Below, one piece after another: positions 1-12,365 of a stretch of 64,000 bases of DNA. Source of the DNA: Paulownia fortunei (lineage: Eukaryota > Streptophyta > Magnoliopsida > Lamiales > Paulowniaceae); the NCBI GenBank assembly GCA_019321725.1, contig CM033120.1, positions 1,488,001 through 1,552,000 on the forward strand, given 5' to 3'. The position numbers were made by a program, and so were the translations under genes. A model generated the notes under the pieces. That model was not told where the DNA came from and ran no database searches. It saw only the letters and a program-made list of their open reading frames with translations. Within the stretch, counting starts at the first letter, position 1, and the number at the start of each line of letters is the position of its first letter.

Positions 1-619
1 GAACGATCTCCATTTGCCAGTTATCATTCCCCTGGATCACACGCATAATCTGCATAATTACCATTTTAAGGTTCAGAAAAGAATATGTTAAACTTTACAT
101 GTTTTTGGTTGGTTTTAGTAATGTTTGTAGCAACTCAAATGCTAAATTGTATTTCCTCTTTCTACATTTTTACTAGTTTTAGTCCTTTTTACTTCAGCTT
201 GCTTTGTTAAGGGTATCTGCAATCAGTTTCTGTGCATTCTGCTCATCGTAGTCGTTTTTACAGACTATCTTGATCTATCAACGTAGATAGTATTTTCCAA
301 ACTGTAAAGTTCTATTTACCTAAATGAAATGCCACCGTTAATAGTATTTCATGTATGATCACATTATTGTCATCGATACTTGGAACTTATGAAGATCAGT
401 TCATAAGTCATTGTGTAAGTTTTGGGCCAAGGGAAAATGACAAAAATAATTTGATTTGAGAAACTTGCAGTTCTGTTGAGGTGAAAGCATGATAAGGTAA
501 AAAGTAGATTGTAAATCAGATCAAAATTATCATTTGTTGTGTAAAATCCGATGCATTGTGCTTAGTGAATATTGTGTCAACGGATGCAGCTCTCTGAAAC
601 TACATGTTTGTAAATGTAG
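1..619 (+). other. Presumed last intron of the CONSTANS-like gene
   Basis: This stretch precedes the CCT exon that starts at 620. It ends in an acceptor-like TGTAG. I looked for the first half of the CCT domain (a basic RYKEKKK-type stretch) in all three forward frames and did not find it. The upstream exons therefore probably lie before the window and this is intron. An exon end within the first 50 bases cannot be excluded, because frames 1 and 2 are open there for 15 to 29 codons without a recognisable motif. Confidence 0.4.
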
Positions 620-746
620 GTTTGGTAAACAAATACGATATGCTTCCCGTAAAGCCAGAGCTGATACAAGAAAACGTGTTAAAGGTAGATTTGTCAAGGC
701 CGGTGAAGCTTTTGACTATGACCCTGATGGAACAAGGCATTTCTAA
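620..746 (+). CDS. CONSTANS-like (COL) protein, last exon with the C-terminal half of the CCT domain (partial gene)
   Basis: The exon encodes the second half of a CCT domain: [19 protein letters not shown], then [16 protein letters not shown], then a short tail ending TRHF and a TAA stop. This basic segment acts in nuclear import and in binding NF-Y subunits and DNA in CO-like transcription factors. The exon starts after the acceptor TGTAG; its first G completes an Arg codon (phase 2). An intron inside the CCT domain is known in several COL and Ghd7-type genes. The wording [21 protein letters not shown] resembles the COL groups with one or one-and-a-half B-boxes (COL6/16 or COL9 to COL15) more than CO itself. 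The B-boxes and the first half of CCT are outside the window. The sequence is intact, so I read it as a real 3' exon; a pseudogene fragment is the less likely alternative. Confidence 0.8.
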
Positions 747-3001
747 GCTAAGTCACTGCATTTTTCCTTGTCTGTGGACATACAATTTCCTTGGTATAAA
801 GGTATACATTTGTTCCTCTGCAGACATACTTAGATTTGTTAGATAGCTCTGAGTTCAAGGGATAAGTTTGAATGTAGGAAATCTGAACAAGGACACAGTA
901 TAGTTATTTGATTTACTTATTCGTGGTGTTGCTTTAACTACCATCGATTATGATCTAGAGCTTGAGCTGGAATAGGCTTGATGGATAGCAAGAGCTAAAT
1001 CCAACAATATCAACAAAAGCAGCCTTGACACCCGTAATTGTTTTAACATTTTTTGCTCATGTCTTTATCTAGTACCTTTTGCTGGCAAAAGATTAAGTTT
1101 TTACAGTGTATAGTGAAGTTTCACATTGTGTTGTGCCCTTGCTGGACATGATCAAGTCTTCAACCGTTTGAGATACGTTTATAACATAACCATACTACGA
1201 TTTTTCACATATTTCATCCATCAAAAGGCAGATCTAAGGTATGCCAGGCCGTTGAAGTGGGCTGCTGGACCTGTGAAAGGAGCCTGTGTGATTTGAGGTT
1301 AGTTTGACATTGAAATCCTTGTTGACACCCTGAACTTAATTCCTAGCAAGTATTCGTTATGCCCACAAGAATCATTGCGTTTTACTTAGAATCCTAGTAC
1401 GCAACGTGTAGTACTTTTTTCATAAACCATTGATATTTCAAGATAATCTCCATCTTTGCTAATTTGATCTGTATTCTTGAAGGGCCTGGGGTGTCGGAAG
1501 ATGAAGTTTCATAAGGCTGTGTCCCAAGAGATCTTCTGTTCATGTTTCATGTGATGTCGTGCCTAAGATTCTCATCCTCCTCACCACTGCTCAAATTTCT
1601 TGCTGTTGAGAGCTCTTGTTTCTTGCAAGACAATTTGATCAAATGAACATCAGTACAGTAGCTAATGCTCTATTTCAATAATTTCTCAGCTTTCATGAGA
1701 TTGAGAACCATAGAACAATCGTTCGTTAACAATAGAATCTCTGTTTTCGTCTTTTGGAACATAACCACAAGGATACCTCAGCTTAAAGGGGTTCTTGCTT
1801 GTTTAAAGTTAAAGGATAATGTATAAGGCACATGAAAAAAATACGTTCACAGGATGGTTATATAGAAGCAGGAATTTTTAAAGCTTTAGCTTTTCTTTTC
1901 TTCTTCTTTTTTGTTCTCCATCTTTAGTGGGGAAAAGATTCTGCAAAGCTCTCAACATTCTGATTCTAAGGGTTGGTTCTCTTTTTCTGTTAAGTAACTT
2001 CAGACTGGTGATATCAAACTCGGTTGCTAAGACCATAGTAATATTATTGGAATACGATGCCTATGAAGTTGTTTCCAGTGTGCATGTAAGGTCACAGGAT
2101 TATTAGTGTAAGAAAGACAATCAACTTACTATCCAATCTCCCAGCAGTAAAAACAAGACGCGTAGGTGGATCGACTCATCAAGTTTCCGTTACACACTTG
2201 CCTTACCGGGATTAGGAAAAAAAAGAAAAGTAGGTGACTTCAACACTTTAGTCTCCTGATGTCTCTATGCTGAAACTGGAAGTGTACAAGATTCCTTTCT
2301 TGTAACAACGTCTTTCAACCTGACAGCAGCAGACTAGACCACAGATACATGGCTCTTGAAGCATAGATAACAAACCAAAAAATTTCATTGATCATTGGAT
2401 TCAGTTTTTTTTTTTATTATTATTATTAATTTCCCCTGCTAAGAACTCTCAATTGCACATTCATAGCCCAAAGATTTTCAACTATAAAACCGACCTATAA
2501 TCATTTCATTGCAAACAGAAAATTGATCAACACCCATGGTTCCAATTTCAAGAATGCTAGTCAAATAGAACAAGCCAAACAAAACAAAATTAAAGGAAAT
2601 TTAAGATCAAGAACATACTATAAATAAAAAAAAAAAAAGCCCTCAAAGCAACAAGAAATTTGTAGCAAGGACTTTGCCAGGTAACTTCACTTATTAAACC
2701 CAAAAATGATCCAACCATTCCAACCGGGGTGAACCCTCGGACAACCTATCTAAGATTTGGAGGGGAGATCCTCAGTAGTGATGACCCTTTCAACTATTGT
2801 TAAGGCTCCCTTGTATTCCATTCCACCTTAAGTTTATAGGGCAGCCTTTTTCCACAATTGCGATGGTATCAGCTCTTGGGGCTGGTTCGAGAAGGCCAAA
2901 ACACTTTTATGGGCCGAAACTAACACTGAGAGATAAAAGTTAGGAGAACGAATGAAATTAAATATCCCATAATCTTAATTGTTAATCGTAAACGATGGAT
3001 A
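747..3001. other. Region between convergent COL and B-box genes; UTRs and no further coding region recognised
   Basis: No ORF with a recognisable domain is present on either strand. The base composition from about 760 to 2300 is less AT-rich than the DNA after 3.5 kb, which fits long transcribed 3' sequence of the COL gene or a non-coding transcript. The stretch just below 3002 should hold the 3' UTR of the minus-strand B-box gene. A-rich runs lie at about 2625-2640 and T-rich runs at about 2407-2430. Confidence 0.4.
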
Positions 3002-3298
3002 TTAGGCGCTGTGCGTACGATCGATAGATATAATCACCTCCAGGGAACTAGGAGAAGTTCCAATGAGAAATCGACGCGTACAACTGCAGCAGCTGCTACA
3101 AAGCAAACACCTAATGTGTCTCTGTGCCAAGAAATTTGCAGCATGAACAAATCTGTCACATTTTCTGCACAGAAATGCATCATCTGCTGCACAGTATAAT
3201 GAAGCCTCTAAACTGCATAGCTCACAGGAAATCACTCTTTTTCGGGCCTTGGGACAAAGCCCTTGCCTTTCTTGTTCTTCTTCTCTTCCACTACACAT
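3002..3298 (-). CDS. Single B-box zinc-finger protein (BBX30/31/32-like microProtein)
   Basis: The protein is 98 aa and starts MCSGREEEQE. I chose this ATG because small single-B-box plant proteins of this group start with M-C-x-G; an in-frame ATG 55 codons upstream adds only UTR-like sequence. One B-box fills residues 25-61, with ligands at C25, C28, C36, D39, C44, C47, H52 and H61 and the conserved FLCRKCDRFVHAANFLAQRH core. Such microProteins bind CONSTANS-type partners through the B-box. In Arabidopsis BBX30/31 (miP1b/miP1a) a C-terminal PFVFL motif recruits TOPLESS-type co-repressors. Here the protein ends soon after the finger (SLEVII then SIDRTHSA) without that motif and is shorter than the roughly 117-121 aa of its relatives. 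The family call is firm; the sub-member is not. Confidence 0.85.
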   Translation of the reverse strand: MCSGREEEQERQGLCPKARKRVISCELCSLEASLYCAADDAFLCRKCDRFVHAANFLAQRHIRCLLCSSCCSCTRRFLIGTSPSSLEVIISIDRTHSA

Positions 3299-3368
3299 GT
3301 TTATTTCCTGTACAAGTCTATAAATTGTAATCAAGATTTCATGCCTAAAAATTGAAAGAGCATAGCCA

Positions 3369-3377
3369 TTTATATAA
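3369..3377 (-). promoter_or_regulatory. Candidate TATA box of the B-box gene
   Basis: On the minus strand the sequence reads ATTATATAAATGG about 70 bases upstream of the ATG at 3298. This places a start site at about 3340 and leaves a 5' UTR of roughly 40 bases. It is a motif match only. Confidence 0.4.
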
Positions 3378-3479
3378 TGTGTGCCTTGTAATTTTCTTTT
3401 CATAAGGAATGTACCAATATGTGACAAGTGGTAGGTCACTTTTTCATCACTTTCTCTGTCCATATGAATGACGATTGTT

Positions 3480-5257
3480 TTTTTTTTTTTATAATTTTAA
3501 TATTGTAGAATTTTCAGATTATAATATGTGTTATGTTTGTTATAGTGTTATTTAAAATATTTATCAAAAATATCAATTGAATTATTTGATACAGTATTTA
3601 TAAAAATAGTTAAATTGACTGATCAACAATACCTGCTAATTTATTATAGATGGAAATATTATTATTTCCATAATTTTTGTGGATGAAGATTACTACAACT
3701 TTCATAAATCAAGAATGATATATAATCTTGCTACCTTGCAAAAATCCTCATATTTTACAAAATATGAAAATTTTGATTGATATATAAAATAATCTGAACT
3801 ACAATAATATCCCTCTCAGGCATGTATCATTTGTCTCTAAATTACTCTACTAATGTTGTAAATGAGGAAGTGGTGTATCATTTATATTTATAGTTTCAGC
3901 CTCAAAATTAGTGGTTAAAAAACAGAGGCTTTAATATTTAAATAAGAATAAATTTAGAAAATAAATTCAATAAAATATTATTTTGAACATTCTAAAAAAT
4001 GAGTCTTCTCAAATCCAATAATTACTTTATTACTCCTTCCGTTCTAATATTATAAGATTAATTTTACTCGATATAAAATTTTAAATAAAAATTTGAAAAA
4101 TATAAATTTTGTGTACTTTTACAATATTATCTTTAAAATAGTGATTGATAGATAGAGGTGCCATATTACTATTTTAATTTAAAAAATAATTTTACAAAAT
4201 AAAATAAAATTAAAAAATATAATCTTATTTAGAATGTCCCAAAAAGAAAGTAGGTTGGAACGAAGAAATTATTTCTTTAACAAGTTAACGAAAAGATGCG
4301 ATTACATATGATATCCCACATTAATTATAAGAGAAAAATTAAAATAGTTACAAGTAAATATAATTATTTTTTAAAAATTTAGATTAATTATTTTTATAAA
4401 GTGAATATAATTATAAAATAATTGATAGAGAAGTCCGACGACGTGCTCAAGTCTCGATTACAAACCCCACCTATGGGTACAGCGTGACACTACAATCCTT
4501 TCTTTCAGTCATGTGTCAAATATTTATTAGCAATACAAGAATATCATGTTCAACTATTTCTGACAAAAACCAAACAAGATAAAGAATACTTGATTAAGCA
4601 ATAAACTTTATGAGATTCTTGAAGGATATTATGAGCCATAACTTCTCCTTTTAAGTGGTTACCAAGTCAATTTTGGTTCATAGTTAGGGAATTAAAGTAA
4701 GGTACTTGTATGGCCCAAAATTTAGGAAAATGATTGATTTGATCCCTTCTAACAATTCCTTTGAAAATCACATAATGAAAATGGTACGTGTAGAGAAAAT
4801 AATGGATGCAAATGTCCATGTCCACCTACAAGGATTGTGAAGCAAAGGTCTTTTTATGTTTGTGGTTAACATTAGAAACTTGAATCCATTCAATTTATAA
4901 TGTCCATAAAAAAAAAAAAAAACGTTGAAGGTTAAAAATGTAAAAGCTTAAGGTTATTTTTTATATAATTGTTTTTTAAAATAATGGTTGGAAGTCGATA
5001 ATTTCGTAACATTAATTTAAGTAAAAAAAAAATTATCATTCTAACAACTAAAATATTATTTATGAACATTTTAAAAAGAAAATAGAAATACTTCAATGTG
5101 AAGGGAAGCAGTCAAAAGTTATTAGCAGTCAAATCATTGCTTTACATAAAGCGGTTGTTGAAAGTACTAGTCATTTTGAAAGATATAATAATTTTTATAT
5201 ACAAATCAAAAATAGAAATAAGACACATTCACTTTTTTACGGATGCCTATGCAAAGT
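3480..5257. other. AT-rich intergenic DNA without a recognisable gene
   Basis: The stretch consists of AT-rich sequence with short homopolymer runs. I see no coding region, RNA gene or clear element boundary in it. Confidence 0.5.
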
Positions 5258-5272
5258 CTTAATTTTATTATT

Positions 5273-5589
5273 ATTTTTTTGGATACCCAATATTTCAACT
5301 TGTGGCGTATTAAATTTTGGTATCTCAATATTCCTGCTTATAGAATCTTGGAGTGGATAAATTACGGATATGTTTTAATTAAATTTTATATTATACATTT
5401 CTATGTATAAGAAATCGACTCCAAAGTGATTGTTCCATACTAAATTTCGGCCATAGGGTCTCACCGACAGTAAAGTGATTGCTTTATATCGAAATTCAAT
5501 CGCAAATTCCCACCAGAATTCGAACCTCATTATGCCGCTGGAAGCAAATTATATGTTGATTGTTCCACCATTTGAGCTGTGCCCCGAAC
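5273..5589 (-). mobile_element. tRNA-derived SINE with perfect target-site duplication
   Basis: Read on the minus strand, the element begins GTTCGGGGCACAGCTCAAAT. It has a pol III box A-like AGCTCAAATGG (5568-5578) and a box B GGTTCGAATTC (5516-5526) about 41 bases apart, the spacing expected of a tRNA-related SINE head. A roughly 240-base body follows, ending GGGTATCC and an A-rich tail. Both ends are flanked by the same 15-mer, AATAATAAAATTAAG on the minus strand, at 5258-5272 and 5590-5604. That is the hallmark of LINE-machinery retroposition. The element is 317 bp and contains no ORF. Its SINE family name cannot be given from sequence alone. Confidence 0.78.
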
Positions 5590-5604
5590 CTTAATTTTAT
5601 TATT

Positions 5605-6036
5605 TTATGATATCAAACTCAAAGACATAAGTATAGGTCCAAGGTTGTCCTAACAAGATTCATTAATTTTTTTAGTGAAAAATCACATTATACTTTTATG
5701 AACAATACCACATTTGAATAGGTATAAGACAGTACTCATATATTGTATAAAGTTCAAGCTTTAGATTTGGCAAAGGCCGACTTAGTTACATATACAATTT
5801 ATACAACTACCTCCATAAAGGTTGTGCAATAAAATATCAAACTGTTCCAACTGATTGATCGTATTCAGACAGAGTAATAAATGACGAGTTAATGAGTTGA
5901 TAGGTAGGTTTTGGCATACGTAAAAAAAAATAAATTGCAAAATTACAATCGAGCATGATTACGTATTTCTAAATCATGTAAGCCTGCATCCAGCCACAAT
6001 TTATGAGTTAAATATAGTAGTGATATATCTATATTG
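5605..6036. other. AT-rich intergenic spacer
   Basis: This DNA lies between the SINE and the TRIM array. No gene or element boundary is visible. Confidence 0.4.
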
Positions 6037-8370
6037 TGTTAGGTGTGGGAAGAAATGTTCCATATTTACTAGAATGTGGATGATTATGAATTTATAAATA
6101 TGAATAATATTTAGATTGGTATAAAAATTTTTTTTTACGTAAAGTTCAAAAATAAAACAATGATGGTTTAGATCTAAAATAGATAATATTATATTAATAT
6201 GAAAATATGTGGTTCTTATGGACTCATAATAAATGGTACTAGAGTCGTGCCCTAAAATTAGTCATGTGGAGGAAATTCTTAGTGTCAAACAAAGATGATG
6301 AACCATAGATCTATGGTTGAGCTCTATTGAACATGCAGTGTGCTTTGGTGCTTCCTTGACATGTTTGTTTCCCCCCATAGTAAAGAGAAGTTGACTGAAT
6401 AGAAGAGATCTCTAGGTAGGCAGTATTCTGATGCTTCATGCTCGATAGAGTAAAATCTCCTTACTGAGGAAGATGGACTAGATTATAATTTGAGGAAAGG
6501 CTCGATTGTGCTTTGTTTGAGGAGAGGAGTGTTAAGTGTGCAAATAATGTTCGATATTGGCTAAAAGTGGGGAGAATTATTAGGTGTGCAAAGAAAAGTC
6601 CCATATTGGCTAGAAATGGGGATGACCATGAGTTTACAAATATTGACAATATCTTTATTGGTATAAGACCTTTTAGGTGAAATATAAAAACAAAATCATG
6701 AGAGTTTAAGTTCAAAATGGACAATATCATACTAATATAGATATATGTGATGCCCATTGGCTCACAACTAATGGTATCAGAGCCATGCTTTGGACTTAGC
6801 TATGTCGAGGAAATTCTTAGTGCCAAACAAAGGTGGTGAACCATAGATCTATGGTTGAGCTATATTGGACAAGCGGTGTGCTTTAGTGCTTTATTGACAT
6901 GTCTGCTTCCTCCATAGTAAAGAGAAGTTGACTGGAGAGAATGAGATCTCTAGATAGGTAATATTTTGGTGCTTCATGCTCGATGGAGTAAAACCTGCTT
7001 ACTGAGGAAGATGGATTAGATTATAATTTAGGGAGGTTCAATGGTGCTTTGTTTGAGGAGAGGATTATTAGGTGTGCAAAAAAAAAGTCTCATATTGTCT
7101 AGAAATGAGGATAATCAATAGTTTATAATTGTAGACAATATCTCCATTAGTACGAGACCTTTTGGATGAAATTTAAAAGCAAAACCATGAGAGTTTAGAC
7201 CCACAGTAGATAATATCGTACAAATGTTGAGATATTTGGTATTAATTGGCTCACAATAAATGGTATCAGAGACATGCTCTGGACTTAGCTATGTCGAGGA
7301 AATTCTTAGTGCCAAACAAAGATGGTGAGCCACAGATCTATGATTGAGCTATATAGGACATGCGGTATGCTTTAGTGCTTCATTAACATATTTGCTTCCC
7401 CCACGATGAAGAGAAGTTGATTAGATAGAGCAAGATCTCTAGATAGGCAGTACCCTGGTGCTTCATGCTCGATAGAGTAAAATCTTCCTAGTAAGGAAGA
7501 TGGACTAGATTATCATTTGAGATGAGGCTCAGTGGTGGTGTTTTGTTTGAGAGAAGGATTGTTAGGTGTGTAAATAATATCCCATATTGGCTAAAAAGTG
7601 GGGAAGATTGTCAGGTGTACGAAAAAGTACCATATTAGCTAGAAATGAGGATGATCATGAATTTATAAGTGTAGACAATATCTCTATTAGAATAAATCAT
7701 TTTGGGTGAAATTTAAAAGCAAAACCATCAGGGCTTAGGTTCAACGTGAATAGTATCATATTAATGTAGAGATATTCGGTATTTATGGGCTCACAACAAA
7801 TGGTATCAGAACTATGTCCCGGACTTAACCATTTCGAGGAAATTCTTAATGCCAACAAATGTGGTGAGCCATTAATCTAGGATTGAGCTCTATTAGACAG
7901 ACGGTTTGCTTTGGTGATTCATGGACATGTTTGCTTCCCCCACAATGAAGAGAAGTTGATTTGGATAGAACGAGATCTCAAGGTAGGCAATACTTTGGTG
8001 CTTCATACTCGATGTAGTTAAATCTTTCTAATGAGAAAGATGAACTAGATTATCGTTTGAGGGGAAGTTCGGTGGTGCTTTGTTTGGGTGAAGGATTAGT
8101 AGATAGAAATGGGGAGAATTGATATGTGTGCAATAATATTCCATATTGGCTAGAAGTAGGAAGGATGTTTGAGGGGAGAATTGTTAAGTATGCAAATAAT
8201 ATCCTATACTAACTAGAAGTGAAGAAAATTATGGATTTATAAGTATGGACTACCTCCATTGGTATGAAATATTTTGAGTAAATTTAACAATAAATTTATG
8301 AAGATATAGACTCAAAACGGATAATATCCTATCAATGTGAAGATATATGATGTACAAAAGTTACCAACAA
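6037..8370 (+). mobile_element. Tandem array of a TRIM (terminal-repeat retrotransposon in miniature): about five LTRs and four internal domains
   Basis: Five related LTR copies lie at about 6037-6228, 6530-6766, 7066-7255, 7560-7795 and 8182-8370. Good copies start TGTTAGGTGTG and end near GGCTCACA. Four of them are followed within a few bases by a primer-binding site, TGGTATCAGAGCC or a mutated form (6234, 6772, 7261, 7801), complementary to the 3' end of initiator tRNA-Met. The four internal domains are about 300 bp. They contain no protein domain and end in a purine-rich tract (for example GAGGAGAGGA, GAGGGGAGAA) that serves as polypurine tract just before the next LTR. LTRs 2 and 4 are about 45 bp longer than 1 and 3, apparently from a partial internal duplication around the TTGGCTA motif. 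Between 8096 and 8181 there is an additional scrambled LTR piece. Since no gag or pol is present, movement would depend on another element. Confidence 0.85.
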
Positions 8371-9455
8371 ATTGATGTTACAAATACTAAACTTTGTTAA
8401 TTGAAAAAATGATATCATTCGTTTGAAAAAGAGAGAAAAATAGTATCATAACTTTTTCTTATACCTTCACATGTTCATTTCAAGTATTGCATTGTCTTTT
8501 GTATTTGAGTATATAAGTTATTATCACACCAAACTTTGATATTTGTAATTAATTGTTACATTAATTTATTTTTTAAATGAATTATGTAGATGAAGAAATT
8601 ACCATCATTTTAAAAGCAAAACATTTAAAATAGTCATACTTAATTCCTGATAATCGTAAGTGATGCTGAAGGATATTTATTTTTATATTTAGTCTCTATT
8701 ATTCATTAATTAAATATCTATTAATATTTACATTAATAAATCTAACTTTTACCGAGAAACATTATTAATACCTTTGTTTTCTTCAATATGTAATGTCTAT
8801 TAATTTTGATAACAAACTAGCTCTATATGTGTGAAGACAATCATATTTTGCAAAATTATAGATGTGAGATTATTTATTTATGAATTTTTTTATGAAACAT
8901 ATTGCTAAAATATAATTTTGTAACTATGAGGACAACATTAGGTATTGGATAGATTAAATAAGATTTGAAATGGATAATAATATAATTAATATTGAAATTT
9001 AATGTAACACTCTCATTACTACACAACTATATATATAGTATAATTTGACATGATAGAACCTGTGTGTAAGCATAATAATTTTTTTTTTTCTCTCTGTAAC
9101 AACTAAATAAATAATAACCTACTTTCCCACTCATAAACTATTATTATGCTTGTATAATAATATATATATATACATGCAGATGACCCATAACAACCATAAC
9201 ATTTACATACTCTATGAAGATAAAAGTTTTAAAAGTAACACACGGTACAAATCCCAAAACCTAATACAATAGGCTCCAAAATCAAATAAGTTAACAACCA
9301 GCCCAACAGGTCGTCATCCATGTACACTGATCCTCAGAACCTGTAGGAGCTCCAACCACTCGCTCAGTAAGTTCATGGCTTCAAGTATCATCAAACTCAC
9401 CTACAATGCATGAACTACGTGAGCTAATGCTCAGTAAATGAAAATCATGCATGTT

Positions 9456-9495
<40 letters not shown>

Positions 9496-10236
9496 CATAA
9501 TATTTTGATATTTATTTATAAACCCCCAAATTTATTTTCTAGTAAGAATTTATACCCTCTTAATTAATATGATAATGTCCTTATTTTGTTTTATTATTAT
9601 TATTACCATTACTATCACTATTTTCTCCCTAATTAATTTATTTGCATAGTTTATTTTACACCGATAAACACAACGATGCCATCTTTCACTTACATGTATC
9701 GTAATGGTATCTGATAGTTGACACCTAAATTCTCGTATCTTAGTACCAACTCAACCAATTAGGTTAAAAATTTTGGAAATCAATATCGGTAACAACTTCA
9801 AAAGTTTAATTATTAAAAATGTCATATAAAATATAGTGCATTATGAAATATCAATTAAAAATACAAATGACACATACGTAGCATGAAATGCATAAACTAT
9901 ATTGGTCAGGTGAGTAGCGCGAGACTCGGGTATTATATTTAATATTCACGGTTATTTCTTAATAAAATTAAAAATTTTAATTGTCATTTTTGTTTTATAA
10001 ATAATGTATTTGCATATAATTTAAGTATCCCACATTGAAATGTATTTTCACATTGTGTTCTCTTTCATATGTATTTGTTCCATATTGATTTTTAGCTAGA
10101 GTCATGTACCTATTTTTGATATATAAATATGTGTTAAGTTTGATAAATTTTACCAAATTATCTTGGAATCCTCTTCTATGAGGAAAAATCAAGAAAAACT
10201 TCTAATTCAATTTTTGTGTATATATATATATATATA
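8371..10236. other. AT-rich intergenic DNA with a (TA)n tract
   Basis: No gene is recognised. The only clear structure is a (TA)n run at about 9462-9493. The stretch 9150-9460 is somewhat less AT-rich but carries no usable ORF. Confidence 0.4.
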
Positions 10237-10468
10237 TATAATAAAAAAGAGGGGACATAGGGCCTCGTGTTCCAACGGGTGAATTTTCGAATCTGTCTGA
10301 ATTTAGCATTAAAACAGTTAAAATTTTGAAACGAAGAGATATATTTTCTATATATAATAAAAAAGAGGGGACATAGGGCTTCGTGTTCCAACAGGTGAAT
10401 TTTCGAATTTGTCTGAATTCAGAATTAAAACGGTTAAAATTTTGAAATGAAGAGATGTATTTTCTCCA
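10237..10468. repeat. Tandem duplication, two copies of 116 bp
   Basis: The copies at about 10237-10352 and 10353-10468 share GAGGGGACATAGGG, GTGTTCCAAC and GGTGAATTTTCGAA with only a few differences. A (TA)n tract stands immediately upstream of the first copy and a shorter TATATA begins the second, so slippage or unequal exchange at the TA tracts is a likely origin. The minus-strand ORFs over it are by-products. Confidence 0.8.
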
Positions 10469-12294
10469 AAAGATATCTCTTGAAAATGATTGTAATCTTT
10501 AAATATAATCTTTACAAGTCTATAAGTAACCTCTATTTTACAACAGAAATCATATGAAAATCGAGAGATATAGAGATACAAACTTTCCCTACAACAATAG
10601 AGAACCTTCATCTTTCTTTCTGCATATTTTATTTTTTATCAAAACTTATGATTTCTTCTCCATAAAATTCTATCTAAGTAGTGTAAATTTAGAATTTTAA
10701 TGAATTATAGATTTTATATTTTGGATATTAATTCCTTAAAAACTATTTTACAATATACTGAGAGGAATTAATAATTTTAAAAATTATACCTAACCTGTAT
10801 AGATTTTCCATACTCACTTTAAACAAAACACATACAACAGTTTTGAAATAGAAAGGACAACTCAACGTAATATCCACTAAATTACATACTTCCAGCATAA
10901 AGTTATCAGGTTTTACTTTATTACTTTCCTAACAGACCCAAAAAGTAGTAACATTCAAATTAAATTATAGTCTAATGTATTTGACAACCAAATTTAGAAT
11001 TGTAAATAGAAAAAAATAATATTATATTGTAAAACCGCCTCAACCTGCACAGCAAATTGTGGTTTCAATTATGATCAAGTCAGATTTGGGCAAGTCAAAT
11101 TCAAGATCATAAATGTTGGATTGAGCAAAAAAATTAGCCAAACTCTTTCAACCAAACTAGTTCAACCCGCACTAGTTTTTTGTTTTCAAATGGGTAAGGA
11201 TCTTTGAATTTTCATTTTCATACACCGAACTTAGTCCCATTTAATTTTTTTTAAAATTTATTATATATATTTATATAATATTTTTTTTATTTAAGAAAGT
11301 TTTAGTGTATTGTATTTTTTTTAAAAAAAATATTTTTAATTTTTTTAAATTTTTTTTTTTTAAAATAATAAAATCAGTCAAACGAATCTAACCAGTTTGG
11401 TATATGTCCGAATCTTAAAAATTCTTGATAGGATGAATTCCAAATTTGATGAAATCCACATCCCTAAATTTGGATTGAATCTTAACATTTTGAATCCAAA
11501 GTACAAATAAGATTTTGAAAATATTTGAATCCTACTAGATCCAATGGATCTCTATGTATAGGTATCGAATCTGGATTAAAGAATGACCTGAGATCCAAAC
11601 CAAATATCTGAATTTAAAATCGGTGCAATTTTGGATTTAAAGATTTAAAGAAAAATATTGAAGATTCAAAGAAATATCCAAGTAGAAATAGATCATTAAT
11701 ATGATTTATTATAGGTAAAAATCATGATTGTATTTTGATTTTAAACTAGAGCTACTAATGAGGTACATAACTAGAACTAGGATCTTAAATAGATCGAATC
11801 ACAAGTTTTTTTATTCACTCTATATCTAACAAAATTTTTAGAGTGCTACAATTATGATATATATAAAATAACATATAAATAAATCATACTTCTACTCACG
11901 AGCATTTCATATATATTGGCATTTCACCTGTACCACATATTTTATCTTTTTACGTATTTTTGAACTAAATTATTAACCACATATTTCAAAAAAAAAATTA
12001 GTATACTCATAAACAATAAGCATCAATTTTTTTACATCCGGTCTTCCAAAATATGTGATTCATACCATTTTACATATATTCATATAATTACCACTCGTTT
12101 AAAGGAAAAAAAAAAAAAAAAAAAAGAAGACAACACGACTCATCGACACTTCACTCCACTCCAATTAAACTATATTGGAACAAAATAAAAACATCAAGAC
12201 TCTCAATGTAACTAATAAGCGACATAAAATAAATTAATTAATTGGTTTAACTAAAGAAAGTTTTTGTTAATTTGAGGTATATGTTAGAATTGCA

Positions 12295-12365
<71 letters not shown>

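Noticed and set aside
6461..6757. 98-codon minus-strand ORF
   Set aside because: It lies across the second TRIM LTR and has no similarity to a protein family I know.
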